Shown here: positions 40,012-49,807 of the stretch, one piece after another
How the letters are laid out: the number at the start of each line of letters is the position of its first letter
How positions within the stretch are numbered: the first letter of the stretch is position 1
Assembly: GCF_000019165.1 (NCBI RefSeq)
Contig: NC_010337.2
Span: forward strand, 1,288,501 to 1,352,500
Direction: 5' to 3'
DNA from: Heliomicrobium modesticaldum Ice1
GTDB lineage: Bacteria > Bacillota > Desulfitobacteriia > Heliobacteriales > Heliobacteriaceae
Length of the DNA stretch: 64,000 bases
Notes under the pieces: model-generated
Told to the model about the DNA's origin: nothing
The model's database searches: none
The model's input: the letters and a program-made list of their open reading frames with translations, nothing else
Made by a program: the position numbers and the translations under genes

Positions 40012-40857
40012 ATGCGTCTGATCGAGAGCATCCGCGAGATGACCGCATGGTCAAGAGAACAGGCCCGAGAGGGCCGCACCATCGGCTTTGTGCCTACCAT
40101 GGGCTACCTGCACGAAGGACACCTCACCTTGATGCGGCGGGCGCGCGAGGCCTGTGACCGCGTCGTTGTCAGTATCTTTGTCAACCCTTTGCAGTTCGGT
40201 GCCGGAGAAGACTTTGCAGAGTATCCCCGCGACCTGATCCGGGACAGCCGGCTGGCTGAGTCGGCAGGTGTTGACGTGCTCTTTGCACCCTCGGCGCGGG
40301 AGATGTACCCGAAGGGGTACCACACCTTCGTCGATGTGGAGCGCCTGACTGAAGGGCTCTGCGGCGCCTCCCGACCGGGTCATTTCCGGGGCGTCACCAC
40401 CGTCGTCTGCAAACTCTTCAACATCGTCCGCCCTGATGTGGCCTACTTCGGTCAGAAGGATGCCCAGCAGTTGGCTGTCATCCGCCGGATGACAGAAGAC
40501 CTGAACCTTCCCGTCTCCGTCGTTGGCGTTCCTATCGTCCGCGAGGCAGACGGCCTGGCCATGTCTTCCCGAAACGTCTACCTGTCGCCACAGGAGCGAC
40601 AGGCCGCCCTGGTCCTTTCCAGGGCGCTGGCGCGCGCCAGAGAACTCATCGAAGGCGGTGAGCGGGACGTAGCGCGGCTGCGCCAGATCATCACCGAGAC
40701 GATCACAGCAGAGCCGCTGGCGGCGATCGACTACGTCTCTATTGTGGACAACCGGTTCATCCAGCCTGTCGAAACCCTGGCAGGTGAGTGTCTCATCGCC
40801 CTGGCGGTGCGCATCGGCAAAAGGCGGCTCATCGACAACATGGTTGTGGAGGTGTAG
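40012..40857 (+). CDS. panC: pantothenate synthetase
   Basis: 281 residues, the usual length. [16 protein letters not shown] carries the HxGH-type nucleotide site; [29 protein letters not shown] and [10 protein letters not shown] complete the family signature. It joins pantoate and beta-alanine. The ATG at 40012 has GGGAGGAGG 13 bases upstream. panD, which makes beta-alanine, follows after 3 bases. Confidence 0.96.
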   Translation: MRLIESIREMTAWSREQAREGRTIGFVPTMGYLHEGHLTLMRRAREACDRVVVSIFVNPLQFGAGEDFAEYPRDLIRDSRLAESAGVDVLFAPSAREMYPKGYHTFVDVERLTEGLCGASRPGHFRGVTTVVCKLFNIVRPDVAYFGQKDAQQLAVIRRMTEDLNLPVSVVGVPIVREADGLAMSSRNVYLSPQERQAALVLSRALARARELIEGGERDVARLRQIITETITAEPLAAIDYVSIVDNRFIQPVETLAGECLIALAVRIGKRRLIDNMVVEV

Positions 40858-40860
40858 CAA

Positions 40861-41259
40861 ATGAACCGGATCATGCATAAGTCGAAAATCCACCGGGCTA
40901 CTGTCACGGAGGCCAACCTCAACTATGTGGGGTCCATCACCATCGATGAGGACCTGATGGACGCTGCCGATGTCCTGGAGAATGAAAAGATCCAGGTCGT
41001 GAATAATAACAACGGCGCCCGTTTCGAGACTTATGTGATCCCCGGCCCGCGCGGTTCCGGCGTGATCTGCCTCAACGGCGCCGCCGCCCGCCTCGTCCAG
41101 CCGGGCGACAAGGTCATCTTGATCACCTACGGCATCTATGACGACGCGGAAGCGCGCCAGCACCGACCGACGGTCATTTTTTTAGACGATCAAAACCGTA
41201 TCATCGCCGACGCCCGCCGCGAGAAAGCAGGGGAGACGGCTCCAACAGGCGAAGCCTAA
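40861..41259 (+). CDS. panD: aspartate 1-decarboxylase proenzyme
   Basis: 132 residues. Self-cleavage site Gly24-Ser25 in NYVGSITID generates the pyruvoyl group; [27 protein letters not shown] and DKVILITYG are family hallmarks. It makes beta-alanine for PanC. Confidence 0.97.
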   Translation: MNRIMHKSKIHRATVTEANLNYVGSITIDEDLMDAADVLENEKIQVVNNNNGARFETYVIPGPRGSGVICLNGAAARLVQPGDKVILITYGIYDDAEARQHRPTVIFLDDQNRIIADARREKAGETAPTGEA

Positions 41260-41337
41260 TCGAGCTGTTCGCTTGTCGCAAGTGAAAACAGCGCGCCAAA
41301 GGAACTGGGCTTGTCCATCCGTTGGTGATTGTATACA

Positions 41338-41353
41338 TGTCACTTGGTTGACA
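41338..41353. promoter_or_regulatory. candidate operator 1 of nadABC
   Basis: TGTCACTTGGTTGACA, an inverted repeat (TGTCA / TGACA) overlapping the -35 box. It shares TGGTTGACA with operator 2, 53 bases downstream. A niacin-responsive regulator of NiaR type would be the obvious candidate; this is inference. Confidence 0.45.
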
Positions 41354-41377
41354 ATCAAAAGTCCGCTGGGATAGAAT
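41348..41377 (+). promoter_or_regulatory. sigma-A-type promoter of nadABC
   Basis: A perfect TTGACA (41348-41353), an 18-base spacer and TAGAAT (41372-41377). Confidence 0.7.
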
Positions 41378-41393
41378 AAAGCATACCTTTGCC

Positions 41394-41409
41394 TGTCTGG
41401 TTGACAGAC
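41394..41409. promoter_or_regulatory. candidate operator 2 of nadABC
   Basis: TGTCTGGTTGACAGAC, with nested inverted repeats (GTCTG / CAGAC), about 20 bases downstream of the -10 box and repeating the TGGTTGACA core of operator 1. Confidence 0.45.
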
Positions 41410-41433
41410 TGGAGAACCGAAAGGGGTAGGCCC

Positions 41434-42369
41434 TTGAGTCCTCGCGCGATGGATCCGGAGAAGGTCGCGGCGATGTCCGACGCCGTCGCCAAACTGAAAA
41501 AAGAGCGCAATGCCGTCATTCTTGCCCACGTCTACCAGCGTCCCGAGGTGCAGGATGTGGCCGATTTTGTCGGCGACTCCTTGCAGCTAGCCCAGCAGGC
41601 CGCCAAGACCGACGCCGACGTGATCGTCTTCTGCGGCGTTCACTTTATGGCCGAAAGCGCCGCCATCCTCTCGCCGAACAAGATCGTCCTGCTGCCGGAG
41701 GAGAACGCCGGCTGCCCTATGGCCGATATGGTCACCGCTGACGCGCTTAGAAGGCGCAAGGCCGAGATCCCCGGTGTCCAGGTGGTCGCCTATGTGAACA
41801 CATCGGCCGCCGTCAAGGCCGAAAGCGATATCTGCTGTACCTCGGCCAACGCCCTCAAGGTGGTCTCCGCCCTGCCGGAAGATCGGCCGATCCTCTTCGT
41901 GCCGGACCGCAACCTCGGCGACTGGATCACGCGGCAGACGGGGCGCGAGATGCATTGCTGGGAAGGCTACTGCAACACCCATGATCATCTCAGCGTCGAC
42001 GATATCGAGCGGGCCAAAGCCGCCCATCCGGACGCCGAGGTGCTTGTCCATCCCGAATGCCGACCTGAAGTGGTGGCCAAGGCTGATTTTGTGGCCTCCA
42101 CGACGGGGTTGATCCGCTACGCCCTCGAATCGCCGCGAAAATCCTTCATCATCGCCACCGAAGAGGGTGTCTTGCATCCGCTTCGCAAACAAGCGCCCGA
42201 GAAGACCTTTCATCTGGCTGCCCGGACCCTGATCTGCCCGAACATGAAGTCGACCAGCCTGGAAAAGGTGGTCTGGTCGCTCCAAGAGATGCAGCCGCGC
42301 ATCACCGTCGATCCCGTCATCCGGGAGAAGGCCTTAAAAAGCCTGGAGCGCATGCTGGCCATTGTCTGA
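41434..42369 (+). CDS. nadA: quinolinate synthase
   Basis: 311 residues from TTG 41434, 7 bases after GGGG; an ATG follows at 41449. The three cluster-binding Cys can be placed at about Cys94 (NAGCPMADM), Cys180 (WEGYCNTH) and in [10 protein letters not shown] near the C-terminus. [19 protein letters not shown] is conserved. With NadB it makes quinolinate from aspartate. First gene of nadA-nadB-nadC. Confidence 0.96.
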   Translation: MSPRAMDPEKVAAMSDAVAKLKKERNAVILAHVYQRPEVQDVADFVGDSLQLAQQAAKTDADVIVFCGVHFMAESAAILSPNKIVLLPEENAGCPMADMVTADALRRRKAEIPGVQVVAYVNTSAAVKAESDICCTSANALKVVSALPEDRPILFVPDRNLGDWITRQTGREMHCWEGYCNTHDHLSVDDIERAKAAHPDAEVLVHPECRPEVVAKADFVASTTGLIRYALESPRKSFIIATEEGVLHPLRKQAPEKTFHLAARTLICPNMKSTSLEKVVWSLQEMQPRITVDPVIREKALKSLERMLAIV

Positions 42370-42449
42370 CGCAATAGGAAAAGACATGCAAAAGGCAGCT
42401 GCCGGCGCGATGCCGGCGGCTGTTTTTCCATCGTAAGGGGGCCTGTGTA

Positions 42450-44054
42450 GTGTTCCGGCGTTACCTTGTGCCTTTCGAGCCAGATCAACTGCCTGAACAG
42501 GAAACGGACTTTTTGATCGTCGGCAGCGGCATCGCCGGCCTGTACACGGCGCTGCAAGCGGTGGCCTACGGGCGGGTGTCTCTGCTGACCAAACGCAAGG
42601 TGGAGGACTCCAACACAGGACAAGCCCAGGGCGGGATCGCCGCCGCCCTGGACCGTGGCGATTCGCCGTCGCTGCACCTGCAGGACACCCTCAAAGCCGG
42701 CGCCGGTCTCAACGACGTGACGGCTGTCGAGGTGCTCGTCAGCGAAGGGCCGACTCGCGTAGAAGAACTGATCCGGATGGGCACCCAGTTTGATACGATC
42801 GAAGGCGAACTGGCCTTGACCCGGGAAGGCGCCCACTCGCGCCGCCGCATCCTCCATGCCAGCGGCGACGCCACCGGCGAGGAGATCCGCCGCAGCCTCT
42901 GGGAACAATGTCGGCAGCATGGGCAGATCGAACTCTTCGAAAACACCCAGCTCATCGACGTGCTGCGCGACAAGGCAGGCCACTGCGCCGGGCTGCTCGT
43001 TTGGAACGCCGAATTGGGCTTACATATCCACCGGGCCAAGCTCACCGTCCTGGCCACAGGCGGCAACGGGCAGTTGTACAAGCTCTCGACGAACCCCGAG
43101 GTGACGACCGGTGACGGCATCGCCGCCGCCTTCCGGGCCGGCGCATCGGTGATGGACCTGGAATTCGTCCAGTTCCACCCTACCGCCCTCACCTTAGAGG
43201 GCCGGCCGCCCTTTCTGATCTCCGAGGCGGTCCGTGGAGAAGGAGGAAAGCTGTGCAACATCCGGGGCGATCGGTTCATGCCCCGCTACCACGAGTTGGC
43301 TGAACTGGCGCCGCGGGATGTAGTTGCCCTCGCCATCTGGAAGGAAATGGCCGAAACGGGCGCCCCCTCGGTCTTTCTTGACGTGTCTCACATGAGCGAG
43401 GAGGAGTTTTCCAGCCGTTTCCCCTGGATCTTCCGCACCTGCCGCAGCTATGGCATCGCTGTTCCCGAAGCGCCGATCCCTGTCGCGCCGGCGGCCCACT
43501 ATTTGATGGGCGGCGTGCGCACTGACCTCTGGGGAGGGACGGACATCCCTCGCCTTTATGTCTGTGGAGAGGCCGCCTGCAACGGCGTCCACGGCGCCAA
43601 CCGCCTCGCCTCCAATTCGTTGCTGGAAGGCTTGGTCTTCGGCGCCCGCATCATCGAGGGCGGTCTGCGCTGGCTCGAATCGTGGCCCCAGCGGGAACTC
43701 GCTCACGGCCCCTGGGGGAAAGAGTCTCTTTTTGACCGGTTGCCGGACGGGGAGAACCCTCGCGCCGCCGACCGGGTCGCCAACTCGGTCCAGCAGATCA
43801 TGTGGGATAAGGTCGGCCTCTGGCGCTCGGCCGACAGCCTGACAGAGGCCTTGGCTGATCTGGTCGCCATCGATGAGCGGGAGGCGGTTCAGGGGACGGT
43901 GACGCGGGCCATGGAAGCAGCCAACATGCACCTGCTGGGCCGTCTGACCGCCCGGGCGGCTTTGCTCCGCAATGAGAGCCGGGGAGGCCACTACCGCGTC
44001 GATTTTCCCGAGCCTTGTGATACTTGGCGGCGTCACATCCTGTTGTCCTGTTAA
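42450..44054 (+). CDS. nadB: L-aspartate oxidase
   Basis: 534 residues. FAD-binding DFLIVGSGIAGLYTAL near 25-40, SNTGQAQGGIAAAL, and the fumarate-reductase-like core HPTAL, SEAVRGEGG, PAAHYLMGGVRTD and GANRLASNSLLEGLVFG. It oxidises aspartate to iminoaspartate for NadA. GTG start with GGGGG upstream; an 80-base gap separates it from nadA. Confidence 0.96.
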   Translation: MFRRYLVPFEPDQLPEQETDFLIVGSGIAGLYTALQAVAYGRVSLLTKRKVEDSNTGQAQGGIAAALDRGDSPSLHLQDTLKAGAGLNDVTAVEVLVSEGPTRVEELIRMGTQFDTIEGELALTREGAHSRRRILHASGDATGEEIRRSLWEQCRQHGQIELFENTQLIDVLRDKAGHCAGLLVWNAELGLHIHRAKLTVLATGGNGQLYKLSTNPEVTTGDGIAAAFRAGASVMDLEFVQFHPTALTLEGRPPFLISEAVRGEGGKLCNIRGDRFMPRYHELAELAPRDVVALAIWKEMAETGAPSVFLDVSHMSEEEFSSRFPWIFRTCRSYGIAVPEAPIPVAPAAHYLMGGVRTDLWGGTDIPRLYVCGEAACNGVHGANRLASNSLLEGLVFGARIIEGGLRWLESWPQRELAHGPWGKESLFDRLPDGENPRAADRVANSVQQIMWDKVGLWRSADSLTEALADLVAIDEREAVQGTVTRAMEAANMHLLGRLTARAALLRNESRGGHYRVDFPEPCDTWRRHILLSC

Positions 44055-44274
44055 GGAGCAGAGCAGCGAAGCACCCCCTATCCATAGGTTTGGTTCTACC
44101 CATGAATGGAGAGAGTGTAGATAGATCACTTTTCGAATCCCCGAGAACAGCCTGTTCTCCCTTTCGTGTTCTACGCATTCACAAAAAACGAAGAAAAATG
44201 AAGGAATCGAGAAATCCGTAGTAAAACAGGAAGCGCAGGGTGAGGATTCTTAAAAGCGTTGAGGAGGTGCGACG

Positions 44275-45141
44275 GTGGAACTCTTTGAACCGGAAGTCCG
44301 GGAAGTAGTCCTTCGGGCTTTGCGGGAGGACATCGGCCAAGGCGATCTGACGACGATGAGCCTGGTACCCGCCGATGCCCAGACCAAGGGGATCATCCAT
44401 GCGAAAGAGGCGGGTGTCATCGCCGGCATGCCGGTGGCCCGCATCGTCTTCGAAACGGTCGATCCCGGCTTGATTTTTGAGGCCAAAGTGAAAGACGGCG
44501 AGCGGATCGACAAGGGGACTGTGTTGGCCGAGGTCCGGGGCAGCGCCCGATCGATCCTGATCGGCGAGCGCCTGGCCCTCAACTTCCTGCAGCGCCTTTC
44601 CGGGATCGCCACCAAGACGGCCCGTTGCGTTGAACAGGTGACCTACTACCAGGCGCGCATCGTCGACACGCGCAAGACGACGCCGGGCCTTAGAATGCTG
44701 GAAAAATACGCCGTCCGCATGGGCGGCGGCAAGAACCACCGCTTCGGGCTCTTCGACGGTGTCTTGATCAAGGACAACCACATCCGCGTCGCCGGCGGCA
44801 TCCACCAGGCCGTCAGCCAGGTGCGCCAGGCTGTCCCTCATACCGTCAAGATCGAGGTGGAGGTGGAGGACCTGGCGGGCGTCGTCGAGGCGTTGGAGGC
44901 AAACGCCGATATCATCATGCTCGACAACATGGCCCCGGAGTTGATGAAAGAGGCGGTGCGCATGATCGGCAGCCGCGCCCTTGTCGAGGCCTCGGGCGGC
45001 GTCTCCGAAGAGGCGCTGGTGGAGATCGCCAAGACGGGCGTGCACCTCATCTCCATAGGCGCTTTGACCCACAGTGTGAAAGCGCTCGACATCAGCCTCG
45101 ATGTGGAAGCGATCAAGCGGGGGAGAGACGATGTCTCGTAA
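44275..45141 (+). CDS. nadC: nicotinate-nucleotide pyrophosphorylase (carboxylating)
   Basis: 288 residues. EDIGQGDLTT, LNFLQRLSGIAT, DTRKTTPGLR and GGGKNHRFGLFDGVLIKDNH identify quinolinate phosphoribosyltransferase. It makes nicotinate mononucleotide. GTG start behind GAGGAGGTG. The last 11 bases overlap birA. The 220-base gap before it shows no named feature. Confidence 0.97.
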   Translation: MELFEPEVREVVLRALREDIGQGDLTTMSLVPADAQTKGIIHAKEAGVIAGMPVARIVFETVDPGLIFEAKVKDGERIDKGTVLAEVRGSARSILIGERLALNFLQRLSGIATKTARCVEQVTYYQARIVDTRKTTPGLRMLEKYAVRMGGGKNHRFGLFDGVLIKDNHIRVAGGIHQAVSQVRQAVPHTVKIEVEVEDLAGVVEALEANADIIMLDNMAPELMKEAVRMIGSRALVEASGGVSEEALVEIAKTGVHLISIGALTHSVKALDISLDVEAIKRGRDDVS

Positions 45142-46132
45142 AGCGATCCTGGAGGCGCTTTCGGCGGCCGAGGGATTCCTCTCCGGTGAAGACTTGAGCC
45201 GGCGCCTCGGCATCAGCCGGTCGGCCATCTGGAAACATATCGTCGCTCTCCGCCAGGAGGGCTACGCCATCGACGCTCATACCCGCCTCGGCTACAAGTT
45301 GCGCAGCCGGAGCGCCTACCTGCTGCCGGAAGAGGTGGAACCGCTCCTTAAGACGAAGCGCTTTGGCCGCCACTATCACTTTTACGCCAGCCTCCCGTCG
45401 ACCAACCGCACCGCCAAGGAACTGGCCCGCCAGGGCGCGCCCGAAGGGACTGTCGTCCTGGCAGAGGAACAGACCGAGGGTCGGGGACGCCTGGGCCGCG
45501 GATGGTATTCTCCACCCGGGCTCGGCATCTATTTTACGATGATCCTGCGGCCGACCGTCCCGCTGGGCCTGGCGCCTCAAGTGACCCTGCTGACCTCGGT
45601 GGCTGTCTGCAAGGCCTTGGAAACGGTGGCCGGCGTGCAGCCGCAGATCAAGTGGCCCAATGATGTTCTGCTGAATGGGAAGAAGTTTTGCGGCACCCTG
45701 ACGGAGCTGAACGCCGAGATGGAGGCCGTCAACTACCTCGTCGTCGGCACCGGCATCAACGTGAACCAGAGCGCCGGCGATTTCCCCGACGCGGTGGCTG
45801 CCGTGGCCACCTCCGTTCATGCGACAACAGGTGAAAAAGTGGACCGGGCGCGCCTGTTGGCGGCGGTGCTCTACTTTTTTGAGGCAGACTATGACTACTG
45901 GCTGGCATCCGGTTTTGATCGGTTGCGCGCCGAATGGCTGGAGCGGGCAGCCGGCATGGGGACGACGGTGCGCGTCATCGCCGGCCAGCAGGAATGGGTC
46001 GGCAAAGCCGAAGACATCGACAGCGACGGCGCATTGCTGGTACGGGACAGCGGCGGGAAACTGCGGCGGCTGATCAGCGGCGAAGTGAGCCTGCGACCGG
46101 AAGGGGGACAGGGCTATGATTTTGGCCGTTGA
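45131..46132 (+). CDS. birA: biotin-protein ligase and bio repressor
   Basis: 333 residues. An N-terminal winged helix (LSRRLGISRSAIWKHI) indicates a DNA-binding repressor form. The ligase domain has GRGRLGRGWYSPPGLGIYFT, IKWPNDVLLNGKK and GTGINVN, and is followed by a C-terminal SH3-like domain. It activates biotin and attaches it to carboxylases. The ATG at 45131 has GGGAGAG just upstream. Confidence 0.95.
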   Translation: MSRKAILEALSAAEGFLSGEDLSRRLGISRSAIWKHIVALRQEGYAIDAHTRLGYKLRSRSAYLLPEEVEPLLKTKRFGRHYHFYASLPSTNRTAKELARQGAPEGTVVLAEEQTEGRGRLGRGWYSPPGLGIYFTMILRPTVPLGLAPQVTLLTSVAVCKALETVAGVQPQIKWPNDVLLNGKKFCGTLTELNAEMEAVNYLVVGTGINVNQSAGDFPDAVAAVATSVHATTGEKVDRARLLAAVLYFFEADYDYWLASGFDRLRAEWLERAAGMGTTVRVIAGQQEWVGKAEDIDSDGALLVRDSGGKLRRLISGEVSLRPEGGQGYDFGR

Positions 46133-46904
46133 TGTGGGCAACAGCCATATCATCCTCGGCGTCTATGAACTGGAGCCCCAGCCAGAGCTGCGCATCCATT
46201 GGAAGCTGTCGACAGACCGCAACCGCACCGCCGATGAATATGCCGTCCTGATCCGCAACCTTTTTCGCTTCGACGACATCGATCCAGGGCGCATCGAGGC
46301 CATCGTCATCGCCTCCGTCGTTCCGCCCCTGATGCCGACGCTGGAGCGGATGAGCCGCAGCTACTTCGGTCTTCAGCCGATCATCGTGGGACCGGGTCTT
46401 CGCACCGGATTGCCGATCGCCATGGAAAATCCGAAGGAACTGGGCGCTGACCGGGTGGTCAACGCCATCGCCGCCTTTGCGCGCTACGGCGGCCCGGTGA
46501 TCGTCGTCGATTTCGGCACGGCCACCACCTTTGACGTCATCTCGGAAAAAGGGGAGTACTTGGGCGGGGCCATCGCCCCCGGCGTGGCTGTATCGACAGA
46601 GGCGCTCTTTGCCCGGGCAGCCAAACTCCCCCGCATCGAACTGGTTAAGCCGCAGCGGGTGATTGCCAAAAACACCATCAGCGGCATGCAGTCGGGCATC
46701 ATCTTCGGCTTCGCCGGCCAGGTGGATGGCATCGTCACCAAGATGAAGGCGGAGCTGGGCGATAAGACCCGCGTCATCGCTACGGGAGAGACAGCCGATC
46801 TGATCGCTCCAGAGACAGCTACGGTGGACATGATCGACCCGCTGCTGACCCTGGAGGGGCTGCGGATCATCTACCAGCGCTTGCGGAAGGCGCTGAAACC
46901 GTAG
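46116..46904 (+). CDS. coaX: type III pantothenate kinase
   Basis: 262 residues. ASKHA-type ATPase with MILAVDVGNSHIILGVYE, ADEYAVLIRNLF, ADRVVNAIAAF, VDFGTATTFDVI and GAIAPGVAVSTEALF. First step of coenzyme A synthesis from pantothenate. It overlaps birA by 17 bases. Confidence 0.96.
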   Translation: MILAVDVGNSHIILGVYELEPQPELRIHWKLSTDRNRTADEYAVLIRNLFRFDDIDPGRIEAIVIASVVPPLMPTLERMSRSYFGLQPIIVGPGLRTGLPIAMENPKELGADRVVNAIAAFARYGGPVIVVDFGTATTFDVISEKGEYLGGAIAPGVAVSTEALFARAAKLPRIELVKPQRVIAKNTISGMQSGIIFGFAGQVDGIVTKMKAELGDKTRVIATGETADLIAPETATVDMIDPLLTLEGLRIIYQRLRKALKP

Positions 46905-47000
46905 GGTGCGCCCAAGGCCTGCCGAGGGGCGTCATTTACCTTGCTCAAGACAGGCAGCTCTCTGACAGAGCTGCAATCCTCCGCCGAAAACGGCGCACCC
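46904..47000 (+). other. structured intergenic segment between coaX and dusB
   Basis: An outer GGGTGCGCC (46904-46912) / GGCGCACCC (46992-47000) pairing encloses a GCAGCTCT / AGAGCTGC hairpin (46955-46975) and a small GCCG-AAAA-CGGC hairpin that competes with the outer stem. No T run follows, so it is not a standard terminator. Class unknown. Confidence 0.4.
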
Positions 47001-47058
47001 TGAACACAACGGGGCAAAAGGGAGCGCAACCGGCGCTCTGTCAATCGGAGGTACTGCG

Positions 47059-48129
47059 TTGCCGAACCATCCTGTGATCGAAACACCTCCCGGCGTGATC
47101 CAGCCGGAACAGGCGTCCGTCCTCCGGGAGACCGTGAAAGCAAAGGGCCTTGCGCCGCTGCGCATCGGCCCCTGGTCCGTTTTCCCGCCTGTTGTGGCGG
47201 CGCCCATGGCCGGCGTCACCGACAAACCCTTCCGGACGGTTTTAAAGGAACACCGCTGTCCCCTCGTCTATACGGAGATGATCTCCGACAAAGCCCTCAC
47301 CTACGCCAACCGCAACACGATGGAAATCCTGGACATCACCGGCGAGGCGCGCCCCATCGCCGTCCAGATCTTCGGCTCTGAGCCGGCGGTGATGGCCGAG
47401 GCGGCCCGCATCGTCGAGGCCGCCGGGGCCTCCATCATCGACATCAACATGGGCTGCCCGGCGCCCAAGATCGTCCGCAACGGCGAAGGCGCCTGCCTGC
47501 TAAAGACGCCCGATCTGGCCGTCGATATCGCCGAGGCCGTCGTTAGAGCCGTCCAGGTCCCTGTCACCGTGAAGATGCGGATCGGCTGGTCGTCTGGGCG
47601 CATCGTCGCCCCGGAACTGGCCCCCCGCCTCGAAGCCGTCGGCGTTCAGGCATTGACGGTCCACGGGCGGACGCGGGAGATGTTCTACTCGGGTCAGGCC
47701 GACTGGTCTGTCATCGCTGAAACGGTCCGCCAGGTGTCCATCCCGGTCATCGGCAACGGCGATGTCTGGGAACCGGATGACGCCTTGCGCATGCTCGTCG
47801 AAACCGGCTGCGCCGCCGTCATGATCGGCCGCGGCTGCATGGGCAACCCCTGGATCTTCTCCCGCTTGGTCCACTGGGCTGAGACGGGCGAGATGCCGCC
47901 GCCGCCGTCGCCGGAGGAACGGATCAATCAGGCCCTCCTGCATCTGGAACACATCGTCGCCCTTAAAGGCGAGGAGCGGGGCGTCCGGGAGATGCGGGGC
48001 CATCTCAGTTGGTACTTAAAAGGAATCCGCGGCGCCTCGCGTCTTCGGGCGGAGATCAACCAGGCGCCGGACAGGGAGAGCGTGGTCCGGTTGCTGACGG
48101 AACACCGCGAACAGGTGCGCGGTCAGTGA
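47059..48129 (+). CDS. dusB: tRNA-dihydrouridine synthase (DusB-type)
   Basis: 356 residues. FMN-dependent TIM barrel with VVAAPMAGVTDKPFR, MGCPAPKIVRNGEGACLL (catalytic Cys), KMRIGW, LTVHGRTREMFYSG, GNGDVW and MIGRGCMGNPWIF. It reduces uridines in tRNA. The TTG start lies 8 bases after CGGAGG. The N-terminal 35 residues precede the conserved core and may be partly untranslated. Confidence 0.93.
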   Translation: MPNHPVIETPPGVIQPEQASVLRETVKAKGLAPLRIGPWSVFPPVVAAPMAGVTDKPFRTVLKEHRCPLVYTEMISDKALTYANRNTMEILDITGEARPIAVQIFGSEPAVMAEAARIVEAAGASIIDINMGCPAPKIVRNGEGACLLKTPDLAVDIAEAVVRAVQVPVTVKMRIGWSSGRIVAPELAPRLEAVGVQALTVHGRTREMFYSGQADWSVIAETVRQVSIPVIGNGDVWEPDDALRMLVETGCAAVMIGRGCMGNPWIFSRLVHWAETGEMPPPPSPEERINQALLHLEHIVALKGEERGVREMRGHLSWYLKGIRGASRLRAEINQAPDRESVVRLLTEHREQVRGQ

Positions 48130-48164
48130 TCGCAACGCCCTTGTCGCTGGATTTTCACCCATGA

Positions 48165-48263
48165 GGCTCCCTTCTTACTGTAAATAAAAACTGACAACTT
48201 TGTTTGTGCAGTTCCGCTGTAACGCGGGTATTCAGGATCCCTTCTTACTATAAAAACTGGCAA
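48165..48263 (+). repeat. direct repeat of about 28 bp before the isochorismatase-like gene
   Basis: CCCTTCTTACTGTAAATAAA-AACTGACAA (from 48169) and CCCTTCTTACTATAAAAACT-GGCAAG (from 48239) are near copies 70 bases apart in an otherwise unremarkable intergenic region. Confidence 0.5.
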
Positions 48264-48373
48264 GCCGTTAGAACGGCCGTGAGGCTTGTCCGACATTGGC
48301 CGGCAAAATTAGGATAAAGAGCAAGGCGCAAAATATCGATTTTATTGGTATTCATTGGAAGGGAGCGGAGAAA

Positions 48374-48934
48374 GTGAGCCACGGGATGGATAAATACCGC
48401 CTCCATGCCCCAGAGGTGGTGCTGATGGTGGTCGACATCCAGGAGCGTCTCGTTCCGGCGATGGCCGAGGGGGAGCAGGTGATCGGCAAAACGGGAATCC
48501 TGATCGCCGTCGCGCAGCGCCTGGGGATCCCGATCATCGGCGTCGAGATGTACCCCAAAGGTCTGGGAAAAACCGTGCCTTCTCTGGCCGATAAGCTCCG
48601 TCATGCCCATCGCTTCGAGAAAGTCACCTTTTCCGCCCTGACGGAAGAGGTGCGCCAATGCCTGGCCGGCCTGGGGAGGCGGAAAGTCATCGTCGCCGGC
48701 ATGGAGACTCACGTCTGTGTCTTCCAATCCGTTCGGGATCTCCTGCAAGAGGGTTATCTCGTTTTCGTCGCCTCCGATGCCGTTTGCTCCCGTTCCAGTG
48801 CCAACTTCGCCAACGGGATCGACCTGATGCAGGAGATGGGGGCCACGATCTCCAATGTGGAGACGATCTTCTTTGACCTGATGAAGGGGGCGGCGACGCC
48901 CCTGTTCCGGGAGCTGTTGCCGCTGATCAAATGA
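48374..48934 (+). CDS. isochorismatase-family cysteine hydrolase
   Basis: 186 residues from the GTG at 48374, preceded by a GGAGCGGAG ribosome site; the ATG at 48386 is an alternative and the frame is open back to 48296. Core motifs are LMVVDIQERLVPAM (catalytic Asp), the Lys region and VAGMETHVCVFQSVRDLL (catalytic Cys). Substrate unknown. It converges on bchX with only 9 bases between the stop codons. Confidence 0.88.
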   Translation: MSHGMDKYRLHAPEVVLMVVDIQERLVPAMAEGEQVIGKTGILIAVAQRLGIPIIGVEMYPKGLGKTVPSLADKLRHAHRFEKVTFSALTEEVRQCLAGLGRRKVIVAGMETHVCVFQSVRDLLQEGYLVFVASDAVCSRSSANFANGIDLMQEMGATISNVETIFFDLMKGAATPLFRELLPLIK

Positions 48935-48943
48935 CGCCCTGTG

Positions 48944-49807
48944 CTATCGCTGAAACATCTCCTCCGCCGTCACCCGCTCCAGATGCACCTGCGGGATATC
49001 CCGGTAGATTTTCGAAAACGCTTCAAAATCCATCGGCTTCGGCAGCACGCCTGTCTCTTCCGGCAACCGCTGCACGAGGTCTTGGAAGAGCTTGTCGTAG
49101 GGCGGGATGTCGCTGACCAGTTGGAAGAGGGCGTTCAATTTCGCCACTTCCGGGTTGTTCGGGATCTTGGCCAGCACCTTGATGCCTACGGTGTCGCAGA
49201 ACTGTTCGGCGTAGCCGCTGCCGTCGTCCTTGTTGATGATCATGCCCAGGATGCGGGACTTGCCGCCCAGTCTGGCGAAGGAGGCCACGGCTGAGCAGAT
49301 GTTGTTCGCCACGTAGAGGGACTGGTGGTCGTTGCCGGCGACGAGGATGATCGACTTGGCGATGGACTTGCTGATCGGGACGCCGAAGCCGCCGCAGACG
49401 ACGTCGCCCAGGAAGTCCAGGAAGACGTAGTCGAAGTCCCATTTGTAGAGGCCCATCTTCTCCAGGACTTCAAAGCCGAGGGAGATGCCGCGGCCGCCGC
49501 AGCCGATGGCCACTTCCGGGCCGCCGATCTCCAGGGCGTAGACGCCTTTGCCCTTGAAGATGATATCTTCCACGCGGGGCGTCGGTTCCACCTCGTCAGA
49601 GTGCTCGTTCAGTTCAGCCCAGTATTCCAGCAACGTCGGCGGGTTGACGCCGTTGAAGAGGATGACCGTCGAGTCGTGCTTGGGGTCGCAGCCGATCTGG
49701 AGGACGCGCTTGCCCAGGCGGGCCGTCGCGTTAGACAGGTTGGAGATGACGAAGCTCTTGCCGCTGCCGCCTTTTCCATAGACGGCGTAGAAATTCTTTT
49801 CCGACAT
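48944..49807 (-). CDS. bchX: chlorophyllide oxidoreductase iron protein (COR X subunit)
   Basis: 287 residues, NifH-like. P-loop GKGGSGKS at 11-18; Cys103 (IGCGG) and Cys138 (VVCGG) hold the bridging cluster of the dimer. It lacks the features of BchL and NifH proper, and its partners bchY and bchZ lie upstream, so it is the COR reductase. In heliobacteria COR is reported to convert the C8 vinyl group to the ethylidene group that defines bacteriochlorophyll g. TATAGGAG precedes the ATG. A terminator separates it from the rest of the operon. Confidence 0.95.
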   Translation of the reverse strand: MSEKNFYAVYGKGGSGKSFVISNLSNATARLGKRVLQIGCDPKHDSTVILFNGVNPPTLLEYWAELNEHSDEVEPTPRVEDIIFKGKGVYALEIGGPEVAIGCGGRGISLGFEVLEKMGLYKWDFDYVFLDFLGDVVCGGFGVPISKSIAKSIILVAGNDHQSLYVANNICSAVASFARLGGKSRILGMIINKDDGSGYAEQFCDTVGIKVLAKIPNNPEVAKLNALFQLVSDIPPYDKLFQDLVQRLPEETGVLPKPMDFEAFSKIYRDIPQVHLERVTAEEMFQR

